Shown piece after piece: positions 28,746 to 38,300 of a DNA stretch of 64,000 nt (position 1 is the stretch's first letter; each line of letters opens with the position of its first letter). A program made the position numbers and the translations under genes. The DNA is from Amycolatopsis sp. 195334CR. GTDB lineage: Bacteria; Actinomycetota; Actinomycetes; Mycobacteriales; Pseudonocardiaceae. The notes under the pieces are model-generated. The model did not search any database. It saw only the letters and a program-made list of their open reading frames with translations, and was not told the origin of the DNA. The stretch spans positions 4,340,001-4,404,000 of the forward strand of contig NZ_JAFJMJ010000001.1 of assembly GCF_017309385.1 (NCBI RefSeq), written 5' to 3'.

Positions 28746-29717
28746 TCAGGCTTGCTGGGGTTCGGCGGGCACGGCGTTCTTGCCGGTCAGGGTCAGGAAG
28801 ACCTCGTCGAGCGTCGGTTCGCGCAGGCGCACGTCCTCGACGCCGATCTCCAGGTCGTCGAGCTCGCGGATCACCTTCGCCAGCAGGCGCGGCTCCTTGA
28901 TCGCGGGCACGGTGATCACGCCGGTCTCGGGGTTCATCTCGGCGGAGGCGGTGCTGAACCGTTCGAGCGCTTCGAGCGCGACGGTCGCCTTGGCGTCGGC
29001 GGCCAGGTGCACCTCCAGCCGGGCGCCGCCGACCTGGGTCTTCAGCGAATCCGGGGTGCCCTGCGCGACCACCGTGCCGCCGTCGATCACCACGATGTCG
29101 TCGGCCAGTTCCTCGGCTTCCTCCAGGTACTGGGTGGTCAGCAGCAGCGAGGTGCCGCCGGCGACCAGTTCGCGGACCATCTGCCAGACGGTCTGCCTGC
29201 TGTGCGGGTCGAGTCCGGTGGTCGGCTCGTCGAGGATCAGCAGCGCCGGGTTGACGATCAGGCTGGCGGCCAGGTCCAGCCGCCGCCGCATGCCGCCGGA
29301 GTAGGTCTTGACCAGGCGCTTCCCGGCTTCGACCAGTTCGAAGCGGGCGAGCAGCTCGTTCGCCCGGCGGCGCGCGTCGGCCCCGCTGAGGTGGTAGAGC
29401 TGGCCGATCATCTCGAGGTTCTCGTAGCCGGTGAGGTACTCGTCGAGCGCGGTGTACTGGCCGGTGAGGCCGATCTCGGAGCGCAGCGCCCTGGCGTCGC
29501 GCACCACGTCCTTGCCCAGCACGGTGACCGTGCCGCGGTCGAACGGGAGCAGCGTGGAGATGATCTGCACGGTGGTGGTCTTGCCCGCGCCGTTCGGCCC
29601 GAGCAGGCCGAGCACGGTACCGCGGCGGGCGGAGAAGCTCAGCCCGTTGACCGCCTCGACGTCGCCGTAGCGCTTGTACAGGCCGTCGACCACCAGCGCG
29701 GGGGTCTGGTCGGACAT
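28746..29717 (-). CDS. ABC transporter ATP-binding protein (DrrA-like)
   Basis: A 323-residue ATPase. Walker A is GPNGAGKTTTVQ, the signature is YSGGMRRRLDLAASL, Walker B is LLILDEPTTGLD, and a DrrA-type C-terminal extension ends with EPTLDEVFLTLTGKNA. The ATG at 29717 has AAGGGA eight bases upstream. It forms an exporter with the DrrB-like permease and is divergent from a MarR gene across inverted repeats, so MarR-controlled efflux is likely. Confidence 0.92.
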   Translation of the reverse strand: MSDQTPALVVDGLYKRYGDVEAVNGLSFSARRGTVLGLLGPNGAGKTTTVQIISTLLPFDRGTVTVLGKDVVRDARALRSEIGLTGQYTALDEYLTGYENLEMIGQLYHLSGADARRRANELLARFELVEAGKRLVKTYSGGMRRRLDLAASLIVNPALLILDEPTTGLDPHSRQTVWQMVRELVAGGTSLLLTTQYLEEAEELADDIVVIDGGTVVAQGTPDSLKTQVGGARLEVHLAADAKATVALEALERFSTASAEMNPETGVITVPAIKEPRLLAKVIRELDDLEIGVEDVRLREPTLDEVFLTLTGKNAVPAEPQQA

Positions 29718-29737
29718 GGCGTTCCCTTCGTGGCCAA

Positions 29738-29780
29738 GTTCATTGTGAACTAGTAGATAGTGAGGAAGTACACTAATATC
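29738..29780. promoter_or_regulatory. Divergent promoter/operator region with two inverted repeats (drrA-like / marR)
   Basis: GTTCATTGTGAAC (29738-29750) has GTTCA/TGAAC arms. A second dyad pairs GATAGTG (29756-29762) with CACTAATATC (29771-29780) across eight bases. The stretch is markedly AT-richer than the flanks and lies between the ABC ATPase start and the MarR start, as expected for MarR operators. Confidence 0.55.
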
Positions 29781-29786
29781 GGGAGT

Positions 29787-30299
29787 ATGTCCGCCCCCGC
29801 TTCCGGCCGTCAACCCGGCACCGAGAGTGACCAGATCCCGGCCAGGGACATCGTCGCGATCCTGTTCGACACCTCGCGCCGGTTGTGCCTGCAGTCCGAT
29901 CGCCTGCTCGGCGCCACCATCGGGCTGTCCGAGGCCCGCGCCCGCCTGCTGGTCACCGTCAGTGAGATGGAGCCCGCGCGGATGGGCAGGCTCGCCAGTG
30001 ATCTAGGGGTTAGCCCACGTTCGGTGACCAGCATGGTCGACGCCCTCGAACGCGACGGGCTGATCACCAGGGAGCCCGACCCGGAGGACCGCCGCGCCAC
30101 CCTGCTGCGGCTCACCGCGGACAGCCGGGCCAGGATGTCGCGGCTCTTCGACGCCCAGCACCAGCTCGCCGAGGACCTCCTCGCCCCGCTCGGGGAGGAC
30201 GACCGGGCGAACCTGCACCGGATGCTCACCGTGCTGTGGCACAGCGCGGGCCCGGATGGGGCGCCCCGATCGGGGCGCCCCGGCGAGGTGACGGGTTGA
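29787..30299 (+). CDS. MarR-family transcriptional regulator
   Basis: A 170-residue winged-helix regulator. GLSEARARLLVTVSE, MGRLASDLGVSPRSVTSMVDALERDGLI and the wing EPDPEDRRATLLRLTADSRA are the MarR core. It probably represses the divergent DrrAB-like exporter until a ligand, perhaps the pathway product, is present. The ATG at 29787 matches the protein start but has a poorly spaced SD (GGGAG one base upstream); a GTG at 29760 is an alternative. The 3' end contains a perfect 24-bp palindrome. Confidence 0.88.
   Translation: MSAPASGRQPGTESDQIPARDIVAILFDTSRRLCLQSDRLLGATIGLSEARARLLVTVSEMEPARMGRLASDLGVSPRSVTSMVDALERDGLITREPDPEDRRATLLRLTADSRARMSRLFDAQHQLAEDLLAPLGEDDRANLHRMLTVLWHSAGPDGAPRSGRPGEVTG
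30259..30282. repeat. Perfect 24-bp GC palindrome in the MarR 3' coding end
   Basis: GGGGCGCCCC-GATC-GGGGCGCCCC reads identically on both strands. It lies about 17 bases before the MarR stop codon and upstream of the transporter/FAAL operon. It could form a strong hairpin limiting read-through, or simply be a GC-rich coding coincidence. Confidence 0.5.
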
Positions 30300-30443
30300 G
30301 CCGAATGGGGCGCGCCTTCGTCTCTCTCGGTGCCCTCGTCCGGCGCCCTAGCATCGGCCGCATCGACACGAGGAACGCCGCATTGGGGGAAGATCCGGTC
30401 CAGGCCCGCCGGCGGCGCCGTCCTCCGGCGGAAGGCGAATCCG

Positions 30444-31211
30444 ATGACCACAGTGCGTTCCGAGCCCGCACCGGCCGAGCCGGTGACCGAGTCAGCGAAG
30501 GCCGCATCGACGGCCGCACCGGGGACCGAATCGGCGGCGGCCGTGCCGGTGGCGAGCGAGTCGGCGGCGGCCGCGCCGGTGGCCGGGTCGGTGGCGGGCG
30601 AAGCGGCGGGCTGGACTCCCGAAGCGCCGTCGAGCCGGGCGAGTTCGGCGTATCTGGCGCTGGGCTACCTCTGCTTCTCGACCACCCTGTTCATCCTGGC
30701 GGTGTTCCACGCGGGGCTGGTCTCGTTCAACTTCATCGTCGCGGTGTTCCCGACGGCGATCTTCTTCGGTGGGGTGGCGCAGTTCATCGCCGGTATCTGG
30801 GCGTATTCACAGCGTAATTTCTTCGCCGCCGTCACCTTCACCTCGTTCGCCGCGTTCTGGCTGAGCTATTCGCTCTACACCTGGCTGTTCCTGCCGCAAC
30901 TGGTGGCGAACTTTGGTAATTCTGTTACTGCCGCCACCGGTAGTTTCACCCTGGCGTGGGGATTGGTGGCGCTGTTCACCACCATCGCCGCGCGGCGGGT
31001 GAACCGCGCGGTGTTCGGGCTGCTTTCGCTGACCACGCTGATGTACTTGTTCATCACCATCGGCCAGTACGCGGTGGCACCGCCGGTCGACCTGGTGGGC
31101 GGGGTCTTCGCGCTGGTCGCGGCGCTGCTGGGGCTCTACGTCGGCGCCGCCTACCTGATCAACGGCAGCTACCGCCGGGTCGTGCTGCCACTGGGCGAAC
31201 CGCGCTCGTAG
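30444..31211 (+). CDS. GPR1/FUN34/YaaH (SatP)-family membrane transporter
   Basis: A 255-residue protein: a disordered Ala/Glu/Pro-rich N-terminus of about 65 residues, then six hydrophobic helices. FIVAVFPTAIFFGGVAQFIAGIW and AAVTFTSFAAFWLSYSLYTW are characteristic of acetate/succinate permeases of this family. The usual N-terminal NPAPLG signature is not evident (ASSAYLALGYL instead), so substrate may differ. The ATG at 30444 follows GGAAGG. Only 43 bases separate it from the FAAL gene on the same strand, so it may be first in the NRPS operon. A role in short-chain acid supply or export is speculation. Confidence 0.82.
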   Translation: MTTVRSEPAPAEPVTESAKAASTAAPGTESAAAVPVASESAAAAPVAGSVAGEAAGWTPEAPSSRASSAYLALGYLCFSTTLFILAVFHAGLVSFNFIVAVFPTAIFFGGVAQFIAGIWAYSQRNFFAAVTFTSFAAFWLSYSLYTWLFLPQLVANFGNSVTAATGSFTLAWGLVALFTTIAARRVNRAVFGLLSLTTLMYLFITIGQYAVAPPVDLVGGVFALVAALLGLYVGAAYLINGSYRRVVLPLGEPRS

Positions 31212-31254
31212 CACCGCGAACGAACCGCACAGAACTGGGGACAGGGGCCGCGCC

Positions 31255-33264
31255 ATGCCGTTTTCCACCGTCGGAAGCAGAACGGAAACCGTCGTCGAAG
31301 CCGTCCGGCTGGCGGCGGCCACCACCCCGGGAAAGCTCGCCTTCACCTTTCTCGAAAACGGTGAGACCGAAAGCGCGCGCTACGATTTCGCCGGTCTCGA
31401 CGCTGCGGCCCGCCGGGTGGCCGCCCGGTTGCAGGCCGACGGCCTGGCCGGTGGCCGCGTGCTGCTGGCGATCAATCCCGGCCCGGACTACGTGGCGGCG
31501 TTCTTCGGCTGCCTCTACGCCGGGGCGACCGCGGTGCCCTGCTACCCGCCGCGGCAGCACGGCAAGTCGCGGGAACTGGCCGCGATCGCGGTGGACTCCG
31601 GCGCCGGTGCGGTGCTGACCGCGGGTGGGATGGCCGCCACCGTAGCCGAGCGGTTCGCCGAAACCGTGGAAGACAGCCACTTCCCGGTCCTCGACGTGGA
31701 CACTGTGGACGATGAGCTGACCGGCTCGTGGACCCCGCCGGAGATCGGCGGCGACGACCTCGCCTTCCTGCAGTACACCTCGGGCTCCACCGGCGCGCCC
31801 AAGGGCGTGATGGTGCGGCACCGCGACATCGTCCGGCACGTCGGCCACATGTACCGCCGGTTCGAGCTGACCGGCACCAGCACCGCGGTGTCCTGGCTGC
31901 CGCCGTTCCACGACATGGGCTTGATCGCGTTCATCCTGATGCCCGCGGTGATGGCCTACCACGCCGTGCTGATGACCCCGCGGGACTTCGTCACCCGGCC
32001 CGCGCGCTGGCTGGAGGCGATCAGCCGGTACCGCGGTGAGATGGTGGCTGCACCGGACTTCGCCTACGAGCTCTGCGCCGACCGGGTCACCGACGACGAA
32101 CTGTCCGGTTTGGACCTGTCGAGCTGGCGCCACGCCTGCAACGGAGCCGAGCCGGTGCGGGCGGAGACCATCGAGCGCTTCACCGAACGGTTCGCGCCAC
32201 GGGGTTTCCAGCCTGAAACCTTCCGTCCGTGCTACGGACTGGCCGAGGTCACCCTCGCCGCCGCGGTGCCGCTGTCCGGCAGCCGGCCGGTGATCATCGA
32301 ACGCACCTGGGACACCGAGGAGCAGGGCAAGCGCCTGGTCGGCTGCGGGGTGCCGCTGGACGACCACGAGCTGGTCATCGTCGACCCGGAAACCCGCGAG
32401 CGAACCGGCGACGGCACCCTCGGCGAGATCTGGGTGACCGGGCCGAGCATCCCCGCCGGGTACTGGAACCGCGAGGAGGAGACCGAGCGGACCTTCCGCG
32501 CGACCCTGGCCGGCGGTGACGCGCACTACCTGCGCACCGGCGACATGGGCCTGGTGCAGGACGGCGAACTGTACGTGGCGGGCCGGTACAAGGACCTGAT
32601 CATCATCCGCGGCCGCAACTACGCGCCGTCGGACATCGAGCACCTGGTCGGCCCGTGCCACCCGCGCAACCGCGCCAGCGGCACGGCCGCGTTCTCGGTC
32701 ACCGCCGGTGGTGCCGAGCGGCTCGTGGTGGTGCAGGAGGTGCGCACCCGCCGCGAGAGCGACTTCGAGGCGATCGTCGAAGCGGTTCGCCGGCGCGTGC
32801 TGGAGGAACTGGAGATCACCGTCGACGTGGTGGTCCTGACCAAGCCGACCGCGCTGCCCAAGACCACCAGCGGCAAGATCCAGCGCCGTGCCTGCCGGGC
32901 GCGGTTCCTCGCGGGCAGCCTGGAGACCCTGCACGAGTGGCGGGCCGCCACCGGTGAGCGCGCGGCCGGCCCGGTCGAACTCGAGGACGGCTGGTCCGGC
33001 ACCGCCGAGGCGATGGAGATCCTGCTCGCGGAGAACGTCGGCCGGGTGATCGGTTCCGACGTCGCGCTGATCGACCGCGCCCAGCCGTTCAGCACCCAGG
33101 GCCTGGATTCGGTACGGGGTGCCGAGTTCACCGGCAATCTCTCGGTGCTGCTCGGCGTACCCGTGCCCGCCGCGGCGCTCTACGAATACCCGTCCATTCG
33201 CGACCTCGCCCGGCACCTGGTCGAACAACGAGCGGCGGGCGAGGGGACCGGGGACGACCGGTGA
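31255..33264 (+). CDS. Fatty-acyl-AMP ligase with C-terminal acyl carrier domain (FAAL-ACP)
   Basis: A 669-residue protein. Residues 1-570 are an ANL adenylating domain: LQYTSGSTGAPKGVMV (A3), WLPPFHDMGL, GLAEVTLAA, YLRTGDMG, and KTTSGKIQRRACR with the late Lys. The PPFHDMGLI and ERTWDTEEQG segments are typical of FAALs, which form acyl-AMP and pass the chain to a carrier rather than CoA. Residues about 580-660 are an ACP with GLDSVRGAE (Ser codon 33109). It should activate a fatty or carboxylic acid and load its own ACP to prime the KS and NRPS. Its TGA overlaps the KS gene's GTG (GTGA). Confidence 0.93.
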   Translation: MPFSTVGSRTETVVEAVRLAAATTPGKLAFTFLENGETESARYDFAGLDAAARRVAARLQADGLAGGRVLLAINPGPDYVAAFFGCLYAGATAVPCYPPRQHGKSRELAAIAVDSGAGAVLTAGGMAATVAERFAETVEDSHFPVLDVDTVDDELTGSWTPPEIGGDDLAFLQYTSGSTGAPKGVMVRHRDIVRHVGHMYRRFELTGTSTAVSWLPPFHDMGLIAFILMPAVMAYHAVLMTPRDFVTRPARWLEAISRYRGEMVAAPDFAYELCADRVTDDELSGLDLSSWRHACNGAEPVRAETIERFTERFAPRGFQPETFRPCYGLAEVTLAAAVPLSGSRPVIIERTWDTEEQGKRLVGCGVPLDDHELVIVDPETRERTGDGTLGEIWVTGPSIPAGYWNREEETERTFRATLAGGDAHYLRTGDMGLVQDGELYVAGRYKDLIIIRGRNYAPSDIEHLVGPCHPRNRASGTAAFSVTAGGAERLVVVQEVRTRRESDFEAIVEAVRRRVLEELEITVDVVVLTKPTALPKTTSGKIQRRACRARFLAGSLETLHEWRAATGERAAGPVELEDGWSGTAEAMEILLAENVGRVIGSDVALIDRAQPFSTQGLDSVRGAEFTGNLSVLLGVPVPAAALYEYPSIRDLARHLVEQRAAGEGTGDDR

Positions 33265-35309
33265 CCGCGCCGGTCGCGGTGGCCGGAATGGCCTGCCGCC
33301 TCCCCGGGGCTTCCGGACCGGACGAGTTCTGGCGGCTGATCACCGAGGGGCGCAGCGAGGTCGGCGAGGTGCCGTCCGCGCGCTGGGACGTGGAGGCGAC
33401 CTACGATCCGCAACCCGGTCTGCGCGGCAAGACCTGTTCACGCTGGGGTGGCCTGCTGTCCGATGTGGACCGCTTCGACACCGAACTGTTCGGGATCACC
33501 CCACGTGAAGTCGAACGACTGGACCCGCAGCAGCGGTTGGTGCTGGAGGTCGCCTGGGAGGCGCTGGAGGACGCGGCGCTGATCCCCGCCGACCTGGCGG
33601 GCAGCCGGACCGGGGTGTTCATCGGCGCCGGGAACAGCGACTTCGCCCGAATGCTGTTGCAGGAAATGTCCGAAGTGGACATCTACTCCCTGGTCGGCGG
33701 TGGGCTGAGCCTGCTGGCGAACCGGCTGTCGTACACGCTCGACCTGCGCGGCCCGAGCGTGGTGGTGGACACCGCGTGCTCCGGCTCGCTGGTCGCGGTG
33801 CACCAGGCGATGCGCAGCCTGCGCGACGGTGAATGCGATCTGGCCATCGCGGGCGGGGTGAACCTGTGCCTCTCGCCCGAGGTGGACATCGCGAACTCGC
33901 ACGCCCGGCTGCTCTCACCGACCGGCGGCAGCAAGGTCTTCGACGAGTCGGCCGACGGTTTTGTGCGGAGCGAAGGCTGTGCACTGGTGGTGTTGCGCCG
34001 TGCCGACGAACCGGGTCCGGCGCACGCGGTGCTCAAGGGGTCCGCGATGGCGGGTTCCGGGCGCGGCAACGGGCTTGGCGCGCCGAGTGCGGCCGGTCAG
34101 GAGGAAGTGGTCCGGCTCGCGTTGCGCAACGCCGGGGTCGAGCCCAGCGCGGTCGGGTACGTCGAAACGCACACCACCGGCACGGCCATCGGTGACGCCG
34201 TCGAGGTCGGCTCGCTGTCCCGCGTGTTCGGCGGTGACCGCGAGACGCCGTTGCGACTGGGTTCGGTCAAGGCGGGCATCGGGCACCTGGAAGCGGCTTC
34301 GGGCGTGGTCTCGTTGATCAAGACCATTCTGGTGCTGCGGCACGGCTGGATCCCGCCGGTGGCGGTCGAGCGGTTGAGCCCGCAGATCCGGCTCGGTGCC
34401 GGGGTGGAGATCCCGGCGGAACCGTGCACTTGGGACGGTCCGCGGCTGGCGGGTATCAATTCGTTCGGCTACGGCGGCAACAACGTGCACCTGGTGGTGG
34501 GCGAGGCGCCCAGCGTCCCGGCGAAATCCGGTGAGGGCCCGGAGGTGCTGGTCCTGTCGGCTCGTTCGGCGGAATCGCTGACCGAACTCGTCAGCCGTTA
34601 CACCGGTTTCCTGCGGGACCGCCAGGACGTGCCGCTGGCCGACATCGCCCACACCGCTCGGGTCGCCCGGACGCACTACGACCACCGGCTCTTCGCGGTC
34701 GGCACCACGCACGAGGAACTGGCCCGAAGCCTCGCCGAGGCGGAGGCGTTCGTTGTCGGCAAGCCGGTGATCGCCTTCGAGTTCGCCGACGACAAGGCGG
34801 ACGGTGACTGGTTCGAAGCCCTGTGCCAGCGGATTCCCGCACTCGCGCTGATCGTCGAAGACCTCGATGGCACGATCGACGCGCCCGGCTTTGTGCCGCA
34901 GTACGCGTTGGCGACGTTGCTGGCGGAGTGGGGTGTCTACCCGGACCTGGTTCTGGGGGACGGTTCGGGTGAGATCGCCGCCGCCTGCGTCGCGGGCGCG
35001 AGCAATCCCTACGAGTTCGACGGCGAGTTCGGCGACCCCGACACCCCGCTGTACCTGGGCGGTCAAGCACCCGAGCGCGACTTCACCATCCGCTTCTGCG
35101 ACGACTTCACCGGCGACGGATTACCGCGACTCCTCGGCAGCCTGCACTGCCGAGGCTCCGAAGTGGACTGGACGGCGATCGGTACCGAGCGGCCGGTGGC
35201 GCACCTGCCCGCGACCCCGTTCGAGCACCACGAGCGGTGGCCGATCGGGCTGCACCGCCGGGCACCGGCTAAACCGGCCAAGGCGCACCCGCTGCTGCGC
35301 CGGCGCTGA
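33261..35309 (+). CDS. PKS protein: intact ketosynthase with a collapsed, inactive acyltransferase
   Basis: 682 residues. Residues 1-415 are a KS with all catalytic residues: DTACSGSL (Cys173), ETHTTGT (catalytic His kept; the second motif residue is Thr instead of Gly) and GIGHLEAASG. The rest is an eroded AT. The leading FTGQGSQ-type strand reads IAFEFADDKAD, and the GHSxGE nucleophile motif reads GDGSGEIAAACVAGA, so the catalytic Ser position is lost. The chain then jumps to the post-AT linker (VAHLPATPFEHH), leaving about 200 residues instead of about 300. There is no KR or ACP; these functions would have to come from the dead DH and ACP that begin NRPS-1. The extender unit must come from a trans AT, or the KS only transfers the acyl chain. 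Confidence 0.9.
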   Translation: MTAPVAVAGMACRLPGASGPDEFWRLITEGRSEVGEVPSARWDVEATYDPQPGLRGKTCSRWGGLLSDVDRFDTELFGITPREVERLDPQQRLVLEVAWEALEDAALIPADLAGSRTGVFIGAGNSDFARMLLQEMSEVDIYSLVGGGLSLLANRLSYTLDLRGPSVVVDTACSGSLVAVHQAMRSLRDGECDLAIAGGVNLCLSPEVDIANSHARLLSPTGGSKVFDESADGFVRSEGCALVVLRRADEPGPAHAVLKGSAMAGSGRGNGLGAPSAAGQEEVVRLALRNAGVEPSAVGYVETHTTGTAIGDAVEVGSLSRVFGGDRETPLRLGSVKAGIGHLEAASGVVSLIKTILVLRHGWIPPVAVERLSPQIRLGAGVEIPAEPCTWDGPRLAGINSFGYGGNNVHLVVGEAPSVPAKSGEGPEVLVLSARSAESLTELVSRYTGFLRDRQDVPLADIAHTARVARTHYDHRLFAVGTTHEELARSLAEAEAFVVGKPVIAFEFADDKADGDWFEALCQRIPALALIVEDLDGTIDAPGFVPQYALATLLAEWGVYPDLVLGDGSGEIAAACVAGASNPYEFDGEFGDPDTPLYLGGQAPERDFTIRFCDDFTGDGLPRLLGSLHCRGSEVDWTAIGTERPVAHLPATPFEHHERWPIGLHRRAPAKPAKAHPLLRRR

Positions 35310-35348
35310 ACCTGCACGCGAGGGCTACAGAAATGGGGTTGGGACCTG

Positions 35349-38300
35349 ATGCGTTCCCTTGACCGGATCGAAACCGAGCTGGACCTGGAGTCCGTGCCCT
35401 ACCTGCGGGATCTGGAGCTGGCGGGCGTTCCGGTCGTGCCGTCGGCCGTGGTGCTGGAGATCGCGGGCGCGACCGCGGCGATCGCCGAGCAGGGCGAGGC
35501 GATGGTGGGCGTCCGCCTGCCGGAACCGGTGGTGCACACCGAAAACGACACCGTCGAGCTGGTGGCCGACCTCTACCAGAACTCGACCGGCGCATACGGC
35601 GTGCGCATCCACCGCGCGGACTGGGCGCGGACGGTGCACGTGGAAGCGCTGTTCGCCCCCGGCAGCAGTGCCGAGAAGACCGCCGACCCCATTCCGCTCG
35701 ACGACATCCGGCGCCGCTGCGGACAGCCGGTTTCGCGGGACGAGTTCTACGCCGATCTGACCGCGCTCGGCATTTCCTGCGGTGCCGCACTCGGCTGCGT
35801 GGAATCGGCGTGGCGGGGAAATCAGGAAATTCTGGGCGCTGTGCGTTCCCCCGTTTCCGAGGCGGAATCCGAACTTTACCGTTTACACCCTGTCATGCTG
35901 GAAGCGGCGCTGCAACCCGCGTTCGCACTTCTCACTCCTTGGACGGGGAGTGGTTGGTACCTCGGTGGAATCGACCGGTTCGAGATCCACCGCGAAGGCG
36001 CCACGGTCGCCTGGACGCACGTCGTGCGCACCGACACCGGCGAGAACCTGCCCGGTGCGGCCACCTTCCACATCGGCCTGCTCGACGCCGACGGTTACGT
36101 GGTCGCGGAACTGACCGGTGTGCAGTTGCGGGTGTTCGGTACGGGAGAACTGCGCCCGCCTCGGCTGGAACCGCCGTCCGGCGAAGAGATCCGCGCACTG
36201 GAAGGCGACGAACAGCGGGACACCATTCACACGGCACTGCACCGGTGGCTGGCCCAGGTGATGCGGATCGACGCCGACGAACTGGACACGAACCGGAAAC
36301 TGCGTTCCTACGGCATCGACTCGTTCATGGGAATGGAGTTGAAGGCACTCCTTCAGCGCCATTGGGAAATCGATATCCCGCTGACCCTGCTCTTCGACGG
36401 CCGCAGTGTGGAAACGCTGACCGAGGACGTGGTCCAGCGGTTCTCGGGACACCACGCGAACCGGATCACCCGCCGCGAGCGTGGTGAAATCTCGCGCCTG
36501 TCCCGAGGGCAGGAAGCGCTCTGGTCCATCCACCGGTTCGCGGCCGAGTCTGGGGCTTACCACGTGGCGACCGCGTTGCGCGTGCTTTCCCCGCTGGACT
36601 TGGACAAGCTGGAGAACGCCTGGCAGACGGTGGTTGCCCGTCACGGCCTGCTGGGCGCGACCTTCGGCGAAGACGACCAGGGACCGTTCTACCGCCTCGG
36701 TTCGGCGACCGACTTCGACTGCGTCGACGCCCGGGCGGTCAACGACTTCGAGCGCCTGCTCGCCGACGAAGCCGACCTGCCCTTTGTGCTGGAGGACAGC
36801 GTTCCCGTCCGGCTGCGCGTCTACCAGCGCCCGGACGGCGAGTCCGTGCTGTTGCTCTGCGCGCACCACATCGTGGTCGACATGTGGTCCTGCGTGGTGT
36901 TGCTGGAGGACCTGGCGCTGGCGTACGGCGGCGGGACCGAGGCGTCGGTTCCGGCCGTCGAGTACGCCGACTTCGTGGACTGGCAGCGGGAACTGGTGGC
37001 GAGCCCCGAGGGTGACCGGCTTTGGAACTACTGGCGCGAACGGCTTTCCGGTGAACTGCCCGTGCTCGCCCTGCCCGGTGACCGGCCGCGGCCGGCGGTG
37101 CAGTCGTTCCGCGGTGCCAGCCGGGTGTTCGGCATCGGCCGCGAGTTGACCGAAAGGTTGAAGGAACTCGGTGTCCGTTGTGGAGTGACACCGTTCGTGG
37201 TCCTGTTGTCAGCCTACCAGCTGCTGCTCCACCGCGAGACCGGGCAGGAGCGGGTGGTGGTCGGCTCGCCGATCTCCGGGCGTGGCCGGAGTGAGCTGGA
37301 ACGGACCGTCGGTTACTTCGTGAACCCGGTTCCGCTGATCGCGGACTTCACCGACCAGATGTCCTTTGAGGACACGCTGAGGCAGGTGCACGAGGTGGTG
37401 CTGGGGGCGTTCGAGCACGAGGACTTCCCGATGGCGGAGATGGTCGAACGGCTCGCGCCCGAACGGGATTCGTCGTATTCCCCGCTGTACCAGACGATGT
37501 TCGTGATGCAGCGCTCCCAGGCGTTCGACCAGGAGGGACTCGCGCCGCTGGCGGTCGGGGCGGGCAGCCGCCTCCAAGTCGAGGCGATCGAGCTGCACTC
37601 GCTGGTGGTCGAGCCGGTGACCGTGCCGCGCAACTGGTCCATGTTCGACCTGACCTGGATGGTCGCGGAATCGGACGACGGGTTCCTGGTATCGGTGGAT
37701 TACAACACGGATCTGTTCGACGAGAGCACGGTCGACCGGTTCCTGGAGCACTTCCGCGTGCTGCTCGACGGTGTGGCCGGTGCGCCAGAGCGGGCGGTCG
37801 CCAAGGTGCCGTTGCTCGCCGCCGCCGAGCACGACCTGATGGTGCGGCAGTGGAACGACACGGCCGTGGACTTCGGCGCCGCCGCGGCCGGACGCGTGCA
37901 CGAGGGTGTGTGGGCGGCCGGGGCGTGCTTCCCGGACGCCACCGCCGTCATCGCGCACGACGGCTCGGTGACCTACCGGGAGCTGCTGGCGCGGGCGTCG
38001 CGGATCGGCTGGTGGTTGCGGGAGCAGGGCGCGCGGCCGAACGAGCTGGTGGGCGTGTGCCTGGAGAAGTGCACCGACCAGGTGGCCGCGGTGCTCGGCG
38101 TGGTGGCCTCAGGCGCGGCGTACCTGCCGCTGGACCCGGGCCTGCCGCAGGCGCGGCTCGCCGAACTGGTCGACCTCGGTGCCGTCAAGCAGGTGCTGAC
38201 GCGTTCGGGCATCGAGCTGCCGGACGGGGTGACGCGGCTCGACCTGGACGCGGCGAACCTGGCGAGCTACCCGGCGGGCCTGCCGGACGTGGTGCAGGCC

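Noticed and set aside
33261..35309. A functional malonyl transferase in the KS protein
   Set aside because: The GHSxGE serine position is lost and about 100 residues of the AT fold are missing.
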